Of a stretch of DNA of 64,000 bases, positions 22,746-33,414 are shown one piece after another. The stretch is from Chara braunii. Lineage: Eukaryota > Streptophyta > Charophyceae > Charales > Characeae. The stretch is taken from assembly GCA_003427395.1 (NCBI GenBank), contig BFEA01000626.1:353924-417923 (forward strand), written 5' to 3'. The position numbers and the translations under genes are program-made. Under the pieces are notes generated by a model that had not been told where the DNA came from, ran no database searches, and saw only the letters and a list, made by a program, of their open reading frames with translations. The first letter of the stretch is position 1; every line of letters begins with the position of its first letter.

Positions 22746-23280
22746 AGCAGACTGGACAAGTGTCCCAAGCATTGATATCAAACTGACAATGTTTCGATTT
22801 TACAGCCAAGGTGAGGGTTAAGGTAACCTTTCCCTGCCATAAAGTTCAGATTGAGAACAGATCTCAGAATAACAAGAGGTTAGAACCGGCAGCAAACAAG
22901 AAAATGAAAACATAATCCTTCTTAAATTTATTTGGTGGCCGACAAGCGGCTTGGTTCACGAGGAACCTGCATCCCCGGCCTCAAGGTGTTCAAACTCTCA
23001 AGCCAGGGACACTATGAAGTGAGGCGTGAACTGGAAGATTGGAAAGAGAGCTGACTCAGAAGGTTGAGAAAAAGTCACGCTTATACAAAATATAGAAGAT
23101 TGTCATGAGCTCAATCTGAAGTAGAGAAAGAAGAAAGAAGATGCTGAAAAAAATGCAGCTGTTGGGATGAGGGGTAGAGGGAGCAGTGCAAGGAACGGAG
23201 GGGACAATCACTAGGGCCCTACTCGCCGTAGGAGTGATGAGGGCTCTGGACTATAAGGAGGAGAGGAAGTGTTGGGCGCG

Positions 23281-23516
23281 CCATAGCGCGCTTCAAATTT
23301 CTTCTGAAAATACTCCATTCTGTCTGGGGATGGAGTCCTCTCATACCACGCGGCAAACGAGTGGCGAGGATAGGGTCTCGAGTGAGCACCATGACCTCGT
23401 GGCTCATCTTCCTCCTCCTCCGAACTGTATTCACGCTGCGTGCCAGCTGGCGGCTCTTCGCGCGCCTTCCCCCATCTTCCTCCTCTTCTTTTCCTTGTCC
23501 CTGACGTGCTTCAAGC
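23281..23516. repeat. First copy of a 236-bp artefactual duplication
   Basis: It matches 23555-23790 without any difference I can see, and both are exactly 236 bp. The only thing between them is the 38-bp Nextera junction. The duplication is therefore an assembly product, not biology. The true locus probably has one copy. Confidence 0.93.
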
Positions 23517-23554
23517 CTGTCTCTTATACACATCTAGATGTGTATAAGAGACAG
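23517..23554. other. Nextera mate-pair junction adapter left in the assembly
   Basis: CTGTCTCTTATACACATCT is followed directly by its reverse complement, AGATGTGTATAAGAGACAG. These are two Tn5 mosaic ends head to head, the known junction adapter of mate-pair libraries. It creates the spurious peptides SYTHLDVYKRQ and MCIRDS in frames crossing it, a known contamination signature. Confidence 0.98.
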
Positions 23555-23790
23555 CCATAGCGCGCTTCAAATTTCTTCTGAAAATACTCCATTCTGTCTG
23601 GGGATGGAGTCCTCTCATACCACGCGGCAAACGAGTGGCGAGGATAGGGTCTCGAGTGAGCACCATGACCTCGTGGCTCATCTTCCTCCTCCTCCGAACT
23701 GTATTCACGCTGCGTGCCAGCTGGCGGCTCTTCGCGCGCCTTCCCCCATCTTCCTCCTCTTCTTTTCCTTGTCCCTGACGTGCTTCAAGC
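23555..23790. repeat. Second copy of the 236-bp artefactual duplication
   Basis: Same sequence as 23281-23516, starting CCATAGCGCGC and ending TGCTTCAAGC. The real flanking sequence continues after 23790 (ATGGTGCAAG). The minus-strand frame through it (RQGQGKEEEEDGG, then MSHEVMVLTRDP and HPQTEWSIFRRNLKR) looks like protein but I cannot place it. Confidence 0.9.
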
Positions 23791-24494
23791 ATGGTGCAAG
23801 ATTGAGCGCTACTTAAGAAAAAGATGAACGAAGAAAGATGTACAGCAGAGGGAACTACAAAAGGGGTAAAGGAAAGAAAAGGGTAGTGGCGCAGGCCAAG
23901 TAGTGACGTTGCATGCACGATAAGAGGGAGAGAAGAAAAGAGAAGCAGACGCTATGTAAAGGGAGAAAAAAAAAGAAGAAGATGATACGGTAAGAAAAGG
24001 ATGACGGTCGTAAAAACACTACGGCAAGTCGCAGTGATACGAAGGATATAAATGGGAATCTAAACTATGCATTGTTTTATACCGAGCGCCCCACGCGTCT
24101 TGACCCAGCGGGGACGCTGGGTGGGGGTTTGGTATCATGTCGGAGGGCGAGGTGTCCCGACCCTCCTCTGCGTACCAAGTCCCTGCTTGGTACCAACCTT
24201 TTGCTTCGACATTGCGGCCTGTAGTCGTGTTCCCGAACCTCTACAAACCCTAGTACCTGGACTGTACCTTGACGTGGACCGGTCTTGTTGGTGCCTGCCT
24301 CAGCAAAAGGGAGGGTGCGCCACAGGAATTTCCTTTGGTCCACGCAGGCTCGGTGCCCTGCTGTACAGCAGAGCATTAACGGCCTATGGTCGTGGTAGCC
24401 GTCGGGCTTGCCCTGGGACGCGAAGGTAGAGAGACTGACGCGATTTTTCTACTGCGCGCCGAGTGCCCCCTTTGCCAAGTTATGGGTTAGGTGC

Positions 24495-24703
24495 GAGGGG
24501 TGGAAGTCACTATCAGAGGAAAAAGAAAAGAGAGGGACTAGGCGGAGTAAAAGAGGGGAAGAAAAGGAAAAAAGAAAAAAGAAAAATAAATCGTCGAATC
24601 TGAACCCGCGTTTTAGTTCGGGGGGGGGTCCGGTGGCTTCAGGCCATTACAACGTTACGATTCCCCTACTTTTCCCTGATATGATTATTATTATTATTAT
24701 TAC

Positions 24704-24736
<33 letters not shown>

Positions 24737-25431
24737 CTAGCTGATTTTCAGTTCCCATCACTTCGCGGGAAGGCCAACGGTTTGAATTTCGAGCACGGCC
24801 ATGGTCTGTGGTCCAGATTGGCCTGACCTTTTCATTCTGTACCGATGGTTGGGAGGCTTGATCGAGCGCCGCGCGGTAGGGTCCCAAAAGAGGGGCGACC
24901 CGTGGCCTCATCGGTAGGAGGCTTATCACCCCCCTATGGAAGGTCATAAGCCCCCTCTTTACCATCGAACACGGGTACCTGATAGGGGTAGGCCGACGAC
25001 CCATTTTTGAAGATGACAAGAGCGCCGGTCGGTATCCCATTATGGGACCACCGCGCTAAGCGTAGCGGGGTTTTTTCGTGCAAAGGTTGGCCCTACGACC
25101 GTCGGCGTACTGCTTTTAATTTTCCCTGTTGTATGTTTGTTTTCACTCTTTTCTCTTAATAAAGTATATATATTTTTATTTATTAATTGAATCTATTGGT
25201 TTTCTGATCCCTCGTCTAGAGCGCGGGGGGCACGGTAAACGAAAACCTTATAAGAGGAAAAGGGGGTTGGCGTTAGCAACCTAGGCCTGAGCGACACTGC
25301 TATGCTGAGTACTAGTGTATTGCGGGTAGAAGGCCAGGCGGCCTTAGCGAACGAACGGGAGATTGCCTGTGTGCGTTTGCTTGCGCGCTGAGCGGTTTTG
25401 TCCTGACTACTTTGGGACGGTCGACTGGGCT
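24495..25431 (+). mobile_element. 937-bp segment between GGTGC repeats, present only in the right arm
   Basis: Flanked by GGTGC on both sides; the empty site in the left arm has two adjacent copies of GGTGC (8483-8492). It contains an (ATT)n tract at about 24680-24737 and an AATAAAGTATATAT poly(A)-signal-like patch near 25158. There is no coding frame of note. The edges lack clear terminal inverted repeats or TG..CA ends, so its class is unknown; a short non-autonomous element is the best guess. Confidence 0.55.
24680..24737. repeat. (ATT)n microsatellite
   Basis: About 18 consecutive ATT units with one ACT interruption. Poly-Ile and poly-Asn frames through it are not genes. Confidence 0.97.
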
Positions 25432-25439
25432 GGTGCAAG

Positions 25440-27820
25440 GTCTGTCGAGTGAAGTCTAGCTATGGCTCTGCATGGCTATAGACCAGACCACTGGTACCTC
25501 CAGATCCGCTGGAAGCCTATGTCAGGGGAAGGGCCCTGGATTACTTAACTATGATGGCGGGGATGAGGTCAGGCTGAAGATTAAAGTGGAAGGAGCGAAA
25601 GAGGGGGAAATGCGGATTAACCCGAAGCTGCAGGACACGATCACGGAGTCAAGAGACCGCGCGGAGAGGCGCTGCCGAAGGGACGGTGTGATGACGAGGC
25701 TGCACGTAACGGTGGCATATCATGAGGCAGAGACTTCCACCGACATGATAGGCAGGGAACAGGCACATTTGGAAAGGGACTCAGGAGGAGAAAGCGAGAT
25801 GAGTGAGGCTGGAGACTGGGAGACCGATCTCCAGTCTTGGAACAGGCCGGACCATGTTCTCAGAAACCATCCTCAGGCTCGGCCTGCAGAAGGTGGACCC
25901 GAGGTCAGCTCGCAACAACAAAAGCCCAGAGGGCGCGATACATAAAACTTTAAGGTGGGAGGCAAAGGAAAAAGGTGCGTGTGATTGCAGTGAGCAGAGA
26001 CGAGAGAGAAGGTTACCAGAGGTCAACGTTTAAGAGCGAGTCAGGGGAGAGAAAGCAAGCGAGGGTGACCTTGGCCTGTTCTGAGAGACACAGGGAATGA
26101 GTTACGAGGCAATTACGCGCGTGCGAGCGACATGCGTACGGGTCCAGGAGGGCAGAAAAGGGAGGGACTTGGCGCGAGGGTCCCTCGAGAGAAAGAGAGA
26201 CTACCGTTGACGCTAGCACAGGTATGCGTCCTACTGCTCTTCGAGCGTCTGACTACCCTTCACCACGGGTGAAGAGAGAAGCGAAGCGAACATTTTTAGC
26301 AGAGACTCACGGATGATCGTAGCAAGAGGGGGGAGAAAAGTTCCTCAGCGGCCAACACGTGTGAGCGAGTCGCAGACAGAAGGAAGCGACGAACGAGAGA
26401 CACGAGAGAGAGAAACCAGACTGTGGGGGAAGTAAGCGAGGTATGCGTGCCTGGGGATGATGACGTCAGCCTGACGTCAACTTGCGACAAGTTAGAGAGA
26501 ATGGCACGAAGGCCAGTTCGCGTTAGCTGCAGATGCAGAATGAGACCACTCGACTGCAGCGCAATAAAGGGGCTTCGAGTGTGCCTAGAGTACTGACGTC
26601 AGCTTGACTTCACTGAGCGACGAGATAGAGAGAAGACACCCGTAAGACCCGGGGTGAGAGAATCGTTGTCACAACCGTCTTGGGCAAGCAGGCAAGAAAG
26701 AGGTTTCATCATGTTCACTATGTAAGGCTCAGTGCGCGCGTGCAGGGTCTTGAGCAATCGCAATTGAGAGAGGGGTGAGTGACTATTAGGATAAGTGTGA
26801 GTAATCAAGTTGGGTCGTCCTTGAATGGAAGAAGTTGTTTTCCCTGCGAGATTAGGCGTATGCTTGCCAAGAAACGAAGTCTCCACCCTCATGGCAGAGA
26901 CAACTGGAGCAGTCAGGCCTTTGTAATCATCATTGTTGCGTTTTCTTTTTAAGAGAACTGACAGGACATGTCCTGTGTATGCCTCATGCAACTCTATGAG
27001 GTTGGTTTAATGGTGGTCAAATTTTGGAAAGAAGGGAGATACGCGGTGTAACTCGGTTGAATGTATGCGTTATAGCCACGATGAGACAAGTGGTATTGGG
27101 CTCATAGGACGAATCTTGCTTGTTGGCGTCATCATGACAACACATGGTTTACGCCTCTCTTCGGTCCTGACTGAAGGTTAGTTGAGCTCGGATAAGAAAA
27201 GTTACGAAAAGAGGGTGATCAAGAGAATGGGGAAAAGTCGTTGTATCAGGTTGAACGAAACCTTGGTCACGATCGAAAGCCCTCTCGAAGGGGGCTTCAG
27301 GGGTTAGTGCCGCTTTCCGTCCTACTTCTAAGTTGACCCTCCTATCCCTTTTCCCATGCTACGTTAGTCGTTGGCGGGGGTCAGCTCTGAGTGTAGCGCT
27401 AGTGCCTTTTCACACCGATCACACTGATCATAGCTCTTCTGCCTCTCTAGTGAGCCCCGTCCCGATATTGCGGAAGTAATTAAGTGAAAGATAAGTGGGC
27501 CTTAATGAATCGTGACATGTTCGTGGTGAACTCTTGCATCTGGTGGAGTTTGGTTGGGCGAACACGATGATCAGATCTCGTGCTCTTGTTAAGTTGTCTG
27601 TTATCAGTTTGGTCTATCGTCACCCTGCTGGCTTAGATAACGAACATTACTAGTAATTGTTGGTTTCTTGTGGCTCCGTACTGTCATTCAAATTAACAGT
27701 CGTTTTCCTGGGGTAATGATTGAGCATGTTGGGTTTTGAATTCTAAGTCAAGATATCAGACTCGAGAAAGACTGCGTTTATCCTTGATCCGAGTTTTCGA
27801 TCTCGTCCCCTCTTCTTGAT
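25440..27820. other. Right-arm sequence, no supported gene
   Basis: Partner of 6089-8480. Frames on both strands (25472-25945 +, 26991-26599 -) are not kept open in the other arm. Contains TGACGTCA palindromes near 26461 and 26594 and AATAAA near 26563, which may be transcription signals of an ancient LTR. Confidence 0.5.
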
Positions 27821-27822
27821 CT

Positions 27823-28101
27823 GTGCTTCTAAAAGTAGTGCCCGTTACTCCCTTTTTATGTAATATTTTGATTAATGCAATCAGAATTGAGACGTTGTCT
27901 TCCTCTTGTGTGCTCAAAGAATTCTCTCTCCTTAGTAAAAGTGGAGTTTTATATATTAGGCCTAGGTCTTATCAAGTCCCGGTCTGGTATCACCCCGCTG
28001 AAAGTCAGAGGGGGTGTCCAGTCGTATTGGTAGTAACGGAGACTAAGGGCTTTATCCCGGTGCCAGCCGAGCCAAAACTTATACGAGAGTATGAACTCTG
28101 A
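27823..28101 (+). CDS. 92-residue right-arm ORF, unknown function
   Basis: Partner of 5810-6088 (-), same length and same start and stop. It shares ILINAIRIETLSSSCVLKEF and VPVWYHPAESQRGC. Replacements such as R/S, T/I and R/L are not conservative, so there is no strong sign of protein constraint. It is followed 32 bp later by the ORF 28134-28373 on the same strand. Confidence 0.35.
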   Translation: MLLKVVPVTPFLCNILINAIRIETLSSSCVLKEFSLLSKSGVLYIRPRSYQVPVWYHPAESQRGCPVVLVVTETKGFIPVPAEPKLIREYEL

Positions 28102-28133
28102 ATTATTGACTCAACCTGACTCTGACAATCACG

Positions 28134-28373
28134 GTGAAGGGAGGGCCGAAGGACCTGGGGGAGGCGAGTGAGATGCTCTCAAGAAAGAAAGCAGCTCGAA
28201 CTCGACTCCCTAAGTGCTCTACTTTTTGCGTTGTAGTTGATGGGCAAAAATCAGACATTGTTGTGAAGGGTAGCCTATGCATTGATGAAGTATTTACTCG
28301 ACGGGGACTGATGGATGCAAAAGGAGGCCTACAAGTTCAGTCGCTAATTAACAGTATTATCTGCCACGCTTGA
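28134..28373 (+). CDS. 79-residue right-arm ORF, unknown function
   Basis: Partner of 5538-5777 (-). It reads KDLGEASEMLSRKKAARTRL, then CSTFCVVVDGQKSDIVVKGS, a pattern of beta strands with basic loops. It could be the end of a larger product interrupted by the stop and start at 28101-28134. No family is recognised. The stretch 28374-29280 holds no frame I can support. Confidence 0.35.
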   Translation: MKGGPKDLGEASEMLSRKKAARTRLPKCSTFCVVVDGQKSDIVVKGSLCIDEVFTRRGLMDAKGGLQVQSLINSIICHA

Positions 28374-29280
28374 TGAGTCTTCCCTTCTTGTCAGAACATT
28401 GGACTTGTTTTCACTCGTTTGTATAGTTCTGAGAATTTGGCAATGGCAGTGTATCATCCTAACTGTTGATGTCTGCTTTGCACGAATAGGACCTTCTATT
28501 CGGTAGTTCCACGGGTATGTGGGAACTCTGATTGGGTTGGACGTTGCCCGACGGGTACAAGGACGTTAATAGCCCTGTATATTACTCGAAGCGGATGACT
28601 ACTGCTTGCTTATCAGTCCAAGGAGGTCCCGTAGAGGAAACCTATAAGAGCTCGTTGCTCGCCATTCACTACTTGGGTAGGTTAAGCAGCTAGAGGCCTG
28701 TACCAAAAACCGCTCTGAGGATCGCTACGGAGGGCAACCGGTAGTAATACTCTTGAACATACCCGGGTAGGATCGGCATAATAGAGAGTGTTTCGATCTG
28801 TTGGAGCATTGGTCGTGTAGGCGAGTCTGACTAATTAAGACCTATTTATACTTCGAACGAGAAGACGTTTATTAGTGCTTGGTTTGAGTAATTGGGAGAG
28901 CTTTGCACGCACAAATGGGTGTAGAGAATCACCTAGCTACAGTTAATCAGGTGAAGCTCATCGACTATAGTGTAATGCATTTCACTGAGAAGAGGTTATT
29001 GTCTGCACTCTCTTTGTTACTCGAGCGAAGGTAGCCTTGGTAGTTCTCGACTTGACATACAACGAAGATTGAGATTGCATGAGGGTGCATTGCGTGGCTG
29101 TTTTCATCACTCCGTGTGTGGCATTTAAACTAGGGGAAAACGTTTTTTTGCATTTTACTCGGGAATGGTTTTCTTTCGCCTCAAGCAAGCAGGGAGCAAA
29201 ACTTGAGGCAATCTTAGGCAAATCAACATTTGGCGACCTTGTACCCTGGTGCCTGGTCGGTGTTTAGTTGACACCTGTTT

Positions 29281-29730
29281 TTGTCTGCGTCCCTCAAACA
29301 CCCAAGCAGCATCCATACAGTGCTCGATCTATATCCAGTCGACTCTCAATCCGGCCACCCCGGGACGAAGAGTCAATGGTCTCAGGTCGATCAGGGTTCG
29401 CTAAGCGGGGCTAGTACACACAGCTGTACTGGGAACAACTGTCGGTATAGAGTTGAAGGTCGTGCTAGGACCCATTGTGATCTGACCTACTCATTCACTG
29501 GGCTTAGCGCTCGCGAGGACTATGAGGGACGGCGAGATTCTAGTGGTGAAGCGTACCCTAGTCTGAAGCAAGAGGGAAGAATGGGAAAAGGGATGCCTAG
29601 ACATGGAGACACTCATACGGGTGAAAGATACGTAGAATATGTGTTATACTTTTATGGCTACGACGATAAGCTACTTAGCATTGGCTCGCTTCTAGAAACG
29701 GTGGAGTGGGCTAGGGCAGAACTCAGATAA
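29281..29730 (+). CDS. 149-residue right-arm ORF, unknown function
   Basis: The N-terminal half covers a segment absent from the left arm (about 29093-29633). The C-terminal 45 residues, GERYVEYVLYFYGYDD then SLLETVEWARAEL, match the motif in 30219-30512 (GERKYIEYIVYFYGQDD, SLETVEQARAKL). The paired motif suggests a tandemly duplicated small domain. The left-arm copy of this end lies in the 278-bp duplicated unit. Confidence 0.4.
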   Translation: MSASLKHPSSIHTVLDLYPVDSQSGHPGTKSQWSQVDQGSLSGASTHSCTGNNCRYRVEGRARTHCDLTYSFTGLSAREDYEGRRDSSGEAYPSLKQEGRMGKGMPRHGDTHTGERYVEYVLYFYGYDDKLLSIGSLLETVEWARAELR

Positions 29731-30218
29731 GCTCAGCGGTGTCCAAATTCCCTTAATCAAAACTCCACTAATATCAGAGTCGGGGAGTGTCTCTCAGCAA
29801 ATTGCAGTCTTCATCAGCGGTTTGACTCCGAGTGATCCATAGTTGGTGATTTGGTATTCCAGTACTAAATCAGCACTCAGTCGAGTACAGTCAGTTTTCA
29901 GTCAATATTTAATCAATACTCAATCAGCATCCCGGTCTAGCAAGTGACGTTTCGTAATTTTGCAGTCCAGCATTGGACACTCTTGTCTGATCCCCCTCCA
30001 TTGTCTATAGCTAGACCGTGGGCTAGAGCCTGTTTTCGCGCTTGGAAAGGTGATGACTTGTACCTAATGATTGGAGTACTCAGCATCAACGAAACGATCT
30101 GACTAACGTCCCTGATCCCGAGTTCAGGAGCAGTCACACATTCCGCCTACAAGACTCACGAGGCTCATCAGTAGTCAATCTCGTTCAATGCCCAGATCTA
30201 GAGAGGTCTGAAGGAATC

Positions 30219-30512
30219 ATGAAAGAGGATAAGGTCCTCGTGTTGAAACACAGATCTAACAGGGACAAGGAAGCAGGGTGGGAAGAAGAAGAATACAGGG
30301 ACATGGAAATGCACAGAATAACCCTGAGGGAACTTGCAGTCAAAATGGCAGGGGAAAGAAAGTATATTGAGTATATCGTTTACTTTTATGGGCAAGACGA
30401 CAGGCAGCACAGTATCAGCTCCTCACTAGAGACGGTGGAGCAGGCTAGAGCAAAGCTCGCCTGCGCTCAGTGGTACCCGAATTACCTTCACTGCAACTCA
30501 GCCACTATCTGA
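30219..30512 (+). CDS. 97-residue right-arm ORF with a YFYGQDD motif, unknown function
   Basis: Partner of 3661-3933 (-) and slightly longer at the N-terminus (MKEDKVLVLKHRSN). An acidic/basic front is followed by MHRITLRELAVKMAGERKY, then IEYIVYFYGQDDRQHS. The aromatic core has the same hydrophobic rhythm as YVLTCYFIDLDEYD in the repeated leader domain about 0.6 kb downstream. A distant relation is possible but unproven. Confidence 0.42.
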   Translation: MKEDKVLVLKHRSNRDKEAGWEEEEYRDMEMHRITLRELAVKMAGERKYIEYIVYFYGQDDRQHSISSSLETVEQARAKLACAQWYPNYLHCNSATI

Positions 30513-30808
30513 ACCGGCGAGCACTCAACAAACCGTTTGCACTCTTTCCTGTTGCACAATGTCATGTGAACCAATGATTTGGTAGGTCAATGTATCCGCG
30601 CTCACGCAAACAACTCTCAGACAACACTCAATCAAGCATTCATCAAACAGTTAAGTATCTGTCATCCAAGAAGTCAGTTAGTGTCAATGTCACTTACGAT
30701 TCAGCATCCAATTGTCCGAGTTACTCGGAATTCTCAGTCAGGAGTCAATCAGCATTCGATTGGCATTTCGTGCAAACAATCAATTGACATCCAGTCAAAT
30801 TCAGCCCT

Positions 30809-31456
30809 TTGAGTTACCCGAGATTTCCAGCCATAATCAACTTATGCTCAACCATCCTCTTTACTCTGCATCAGAGGCCATTTTCAGTCAGGCAGTTTCA
30901 TTATTTTAAACCTTGGATCTGTTTCAGCACCCAACATCACCTCATGAGTGGAATCCAGTCCTCGCCAGTTGATGAGTCAGTTCTGACACGCCTCAACCAG
31001 ATTGGTACTAAAGATGCTCTTCACTACCGGTACGCCAGTGCCGTTGGCTTAAGACGCGAGGGTCTGTCAATCTTTGTCGTTCTTACCAGTTTTGCAGCAG
31101 GCACCATCCATGACTTGCGGCCCTATGTAAAGAAGGGGAAAGAGAAGCATGAGCACTTCGATTCGGTCTGGGTCACAGCAACCAAGTACCTTGAAGAGAT
31201 AGAAAGAGAGTTTGATGGGAGTGGTACTAAACTGATCCGCAGCTACGGACCGAAGCTCTACACGGACTACCCCAAACCGCCAGTCCCTTTTTTACTCACT
31301 GATGGATCTTGTTGGGGCGACCTCGTGGATCTGACAAAGAGGTACATCTCACCTGCAACAATTGATTATGAGGCCGTGACTGAGCCTTCCGAGTTCCCAC
31401 ATCTCAAACGGGGAATCTTCTCTCATCCGTATTTCCCTACACTATGGGAGGAGTAA
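30809..31456 (+). CDS. Leader-domain ORF, intact right-arm copy
   Basis: 215 residues, the longest single copy of the repeated domain. The first 50 residues cross the degenerate TGACTGA array and are probably not native, so the true start may be MSGIQSSPVDES (about 30944). The domain runs from VLTRLNQIGTKDALHYRY through LSIFVVLTSFAAGTIHDLRP and YVKKGKEKHEH to WVTATKYLEEIEREFDGSG, IRSYGPKLYTDYPKPPVPFL and DGSCWGDLVDLTKRY. This order matches copy B4 (RIYLSIERK, CWKRAKELVEDERERL, KPPVPCEALRDG, VVIEFVL). The last 15 residues read into the following LTR. Function unknown; soluble and charged. Confidence 0.6.
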   Translation: MSYPRFPAIINLCSTILFTLHQRPFSVRQFHYFKPWICFSTQHHLMSGIQSSPVDESVLTRLNQIGTKDALHYRYASAVGLRREGLSIFVVLTSFAAGTIHDLRPYVKKGKEKHEHFDSVWVTATKYLEEIEREFDGSGTKLIRSYGPKLYTDYPKPPVPFLLTDGSCWGDLVDLTKRYISPATIDYEAVTEPSEFPHLKRGIFSHPYFPTLWEE

Positions 31457-32091
31457 TGTGTCATGGTTGATTTTTGGGTCATGTACCTTGGATGGAAGTG
31501 TTCCGAGCTTGGAGGCTTCAGGTGGCTCTACATACAGAGACCACAATCTCAGAAAGTACGGAGAGGTGGCCAAAAGCACAAGGAACAAATAGCCAAATGA
31601 GAGACTGAGTGTGAGGTTCAGAGGGATGAGTGAGGACTCTTGATTGGTGCTGGCCATGCTCCTTCCCATGTGTATTTTCTGAGGTTATTATGAGTTCTCA
31701 TTTTTCCCTCATTTAACTTTGTCTTTGCTCGAGTCAGTCAGTCTTGCTTCTTGCGTTGCCGCTTTGTTTGATTGGTTGTACTCTTTGATGATTGTCACGG
31801 TTCTCAGAATTTGTAGGCCAACAAAATTGATGCATGCATGATATATCAGCATTTCATGATTATTATTTGCATGATTCCCCACTGTTCCGAATCAAAATAA
31901 AAGATTCCTAAGACCGGGGACCGGCGAAGATCGCAATTAAAGGGTCTCGCTCGAAGCTGAACGCACACAACAGGAAGGGATTTGCATTATTTGATTTATT
32001 TTATTTATTGCAAGCACTTACAAAAATCCTGCGTGACAACCTGTTGGCTTCCTGGTCGCCCGAAGAGGCCCGACTAGAAAAAAGTGCGACA
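31411..32091 (+). repeat. LTR of the element-A family, possibly solo
   Basis: Same sequence as 12572-13220 with scattered differences, including an extra stretch near 31523-31556. It ends at GTGCGACA like the element-A LTR but is not followed by a primer site. It abuts the end of the right arm. It could be the 3' LTR of whatever element the arm derives from, or a solo LTR; I cannot see a target-site duplication. Confidence 0.75.
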
Positions 32092-33028
32092 ACAGGCCGT
32101 GGCTTCGGTAGGAGGACAGGACCATGGCTCGGGACCATGGCTCGGGACTACGGCTCGGGACCACGGCGAGAAATTAAAATTGGACCGGGTTTCTGACAGA
32201 GGCATGTCGAGACTCGCTACATGACTACGAGACACACTACGGGGCTTTGGCCGAGGCGCGAGTCAAAATCCTTGACGGGATCATGAGATTTTATAATCGG
32301 GCTTCGGGACACGGACTGGGTCTTTGCCGGGATATGAACTAGGGGTAAAGGGCTTCGGTAGCATAACTCTGTGGGCCGAGCGCAGGACAGGATTTTGTTG
32401 ACTTACAGTTGTGGACTACGGAGCAGGGGATTTATTGTGCGCGGGTCAGAATAGACGCTTGAACGAGAGCCTCGTTCGACCACGAACTCGGATACGACAC
32501 AGCTGGGGACTTTCGAGTAGTGACAGGGGGCAAACTTTGGGACTCTCCCGGAAAAAGAAGGTTGTAAAAAGGGAGTTATGATAAAACTCGACCGCGAGTT
32601 GTGGCCACAATGGGCTCGAGAATCTAGCTTCGACACAGAGAGCTCGAGCACGGTTCCTTGGGATCAGCGAGCACGTTATAGGTGTCATCCCATTGGGCGG
32701 AGAATTCACCTTAGACTATTAGTAAGATCAGTCGGGACTCAGACAGACTTTCCTGATTTGGATGAGGGGACTACTTCTGGGATGGGAACAAGCGCGGCGG
32801 ACCCCATTGTTTTAGATTAAATGGGAATACTTACTTTGTTTCTCCCGAATGATGGATTGTGAGTCTCTCGTCATTGTGTCTTCAATCAATTTTTAGTGGT
32901 TATTGTTGGGGTATGGACTTACCCATTTTTCTTGCAGGTTACAAGAGCCCCGACCAACCCTCCCGTGGGTGACACGCGAGGTATAGGGTTTGGACGGCGT
33001 GTCGGCAGACCCCTTCTTCCGGTCGACA
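32092..33028 (+). repeat. Probable 5' LTR region of element B
   Basis: It ends in GGTCGACA two bases before a primer-binding site, the same kind of ..GCGACA end as element A. Near 32125-32165 it has four GC-rich ACCATGGCTCGGG-like words. No second copy exists in the window to fix the left border, because element B is cut by the assembly gap. Confidence 0.5.
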
Positions 33029-33029
33029 G

Positions 33030-33047
33030 TGGCGCCATTGTCGGGGA
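33030..33047 (+). other. Primer-binding site of element B, tRNA-Asp type
   Basis: TGGCGCCATTGTCGGGGA resembles the element-A site (TGGCGCCGTTGCCCGGGA) at 15 of 18 positions and the tRNA-Asp 3' end as known from plant gypsy elements. It sets the + orientation and shows that 33.0-37.2 kb is an element leader. Confidence 0.8.
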
Positions 33048-33414
33048 AGGCTGCCTCTTGGGACTTCGGTCCGCTTGTAACCGCTGAGGCGAGAAGGATT
33101 TAGGAGCGGGAGCTTATTACGTGACACTTACGACATACATTTCTTGGTGTGTGCAGATGTGGTGCGAGCACAAATGAACGGACGGCGGATGGCCGAGGTA
33201 GGCCAGCGATGATGGTACGTTGATCAGTCCTCCTTATCGACACGAGGGTAGGGAGAGATACGCCAGAGGGCGGTTCTTTCCTAGGCCTGTTGACGTCCTG
33301 AAGGGATATAGGCACGATTGACGGGGGCCTATCGTGGGGGTCTGTGAACTCAACGGTCAGAGAGAGGGCACTGGGAAGGACATATTGAGAGTGACGGGTG
33401 AATCTTGATTAGGA

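Larger units (their letters stand above)
24136..31405 (+). repeat. Right arm of the very large inverted repeat
   Basis: Reverse-complement partner of 2769-8847. This arm is longer because it carries the 937-bp segment 24495-25431 and a segment of about 540 bp near 29093-29633. It keeps the repeated-domain ORF (30809-31456) intact, where the left arm has lost it. The loop between the arms is about 15.3 kb and contains element A. Confidence 0.88.

Noticed and set aside
23186-23918. ORFs containing SYTHLDVYKRQ or MCIRDS
   Set aside because: These peptides are translated sequencing adapter.
27980-27995. CTGGTATCACCCC as a primer-binding site
   Set aside because: Matches the initiator-Met site over 8 bases only, and no LTR end (..CA) precedes it.
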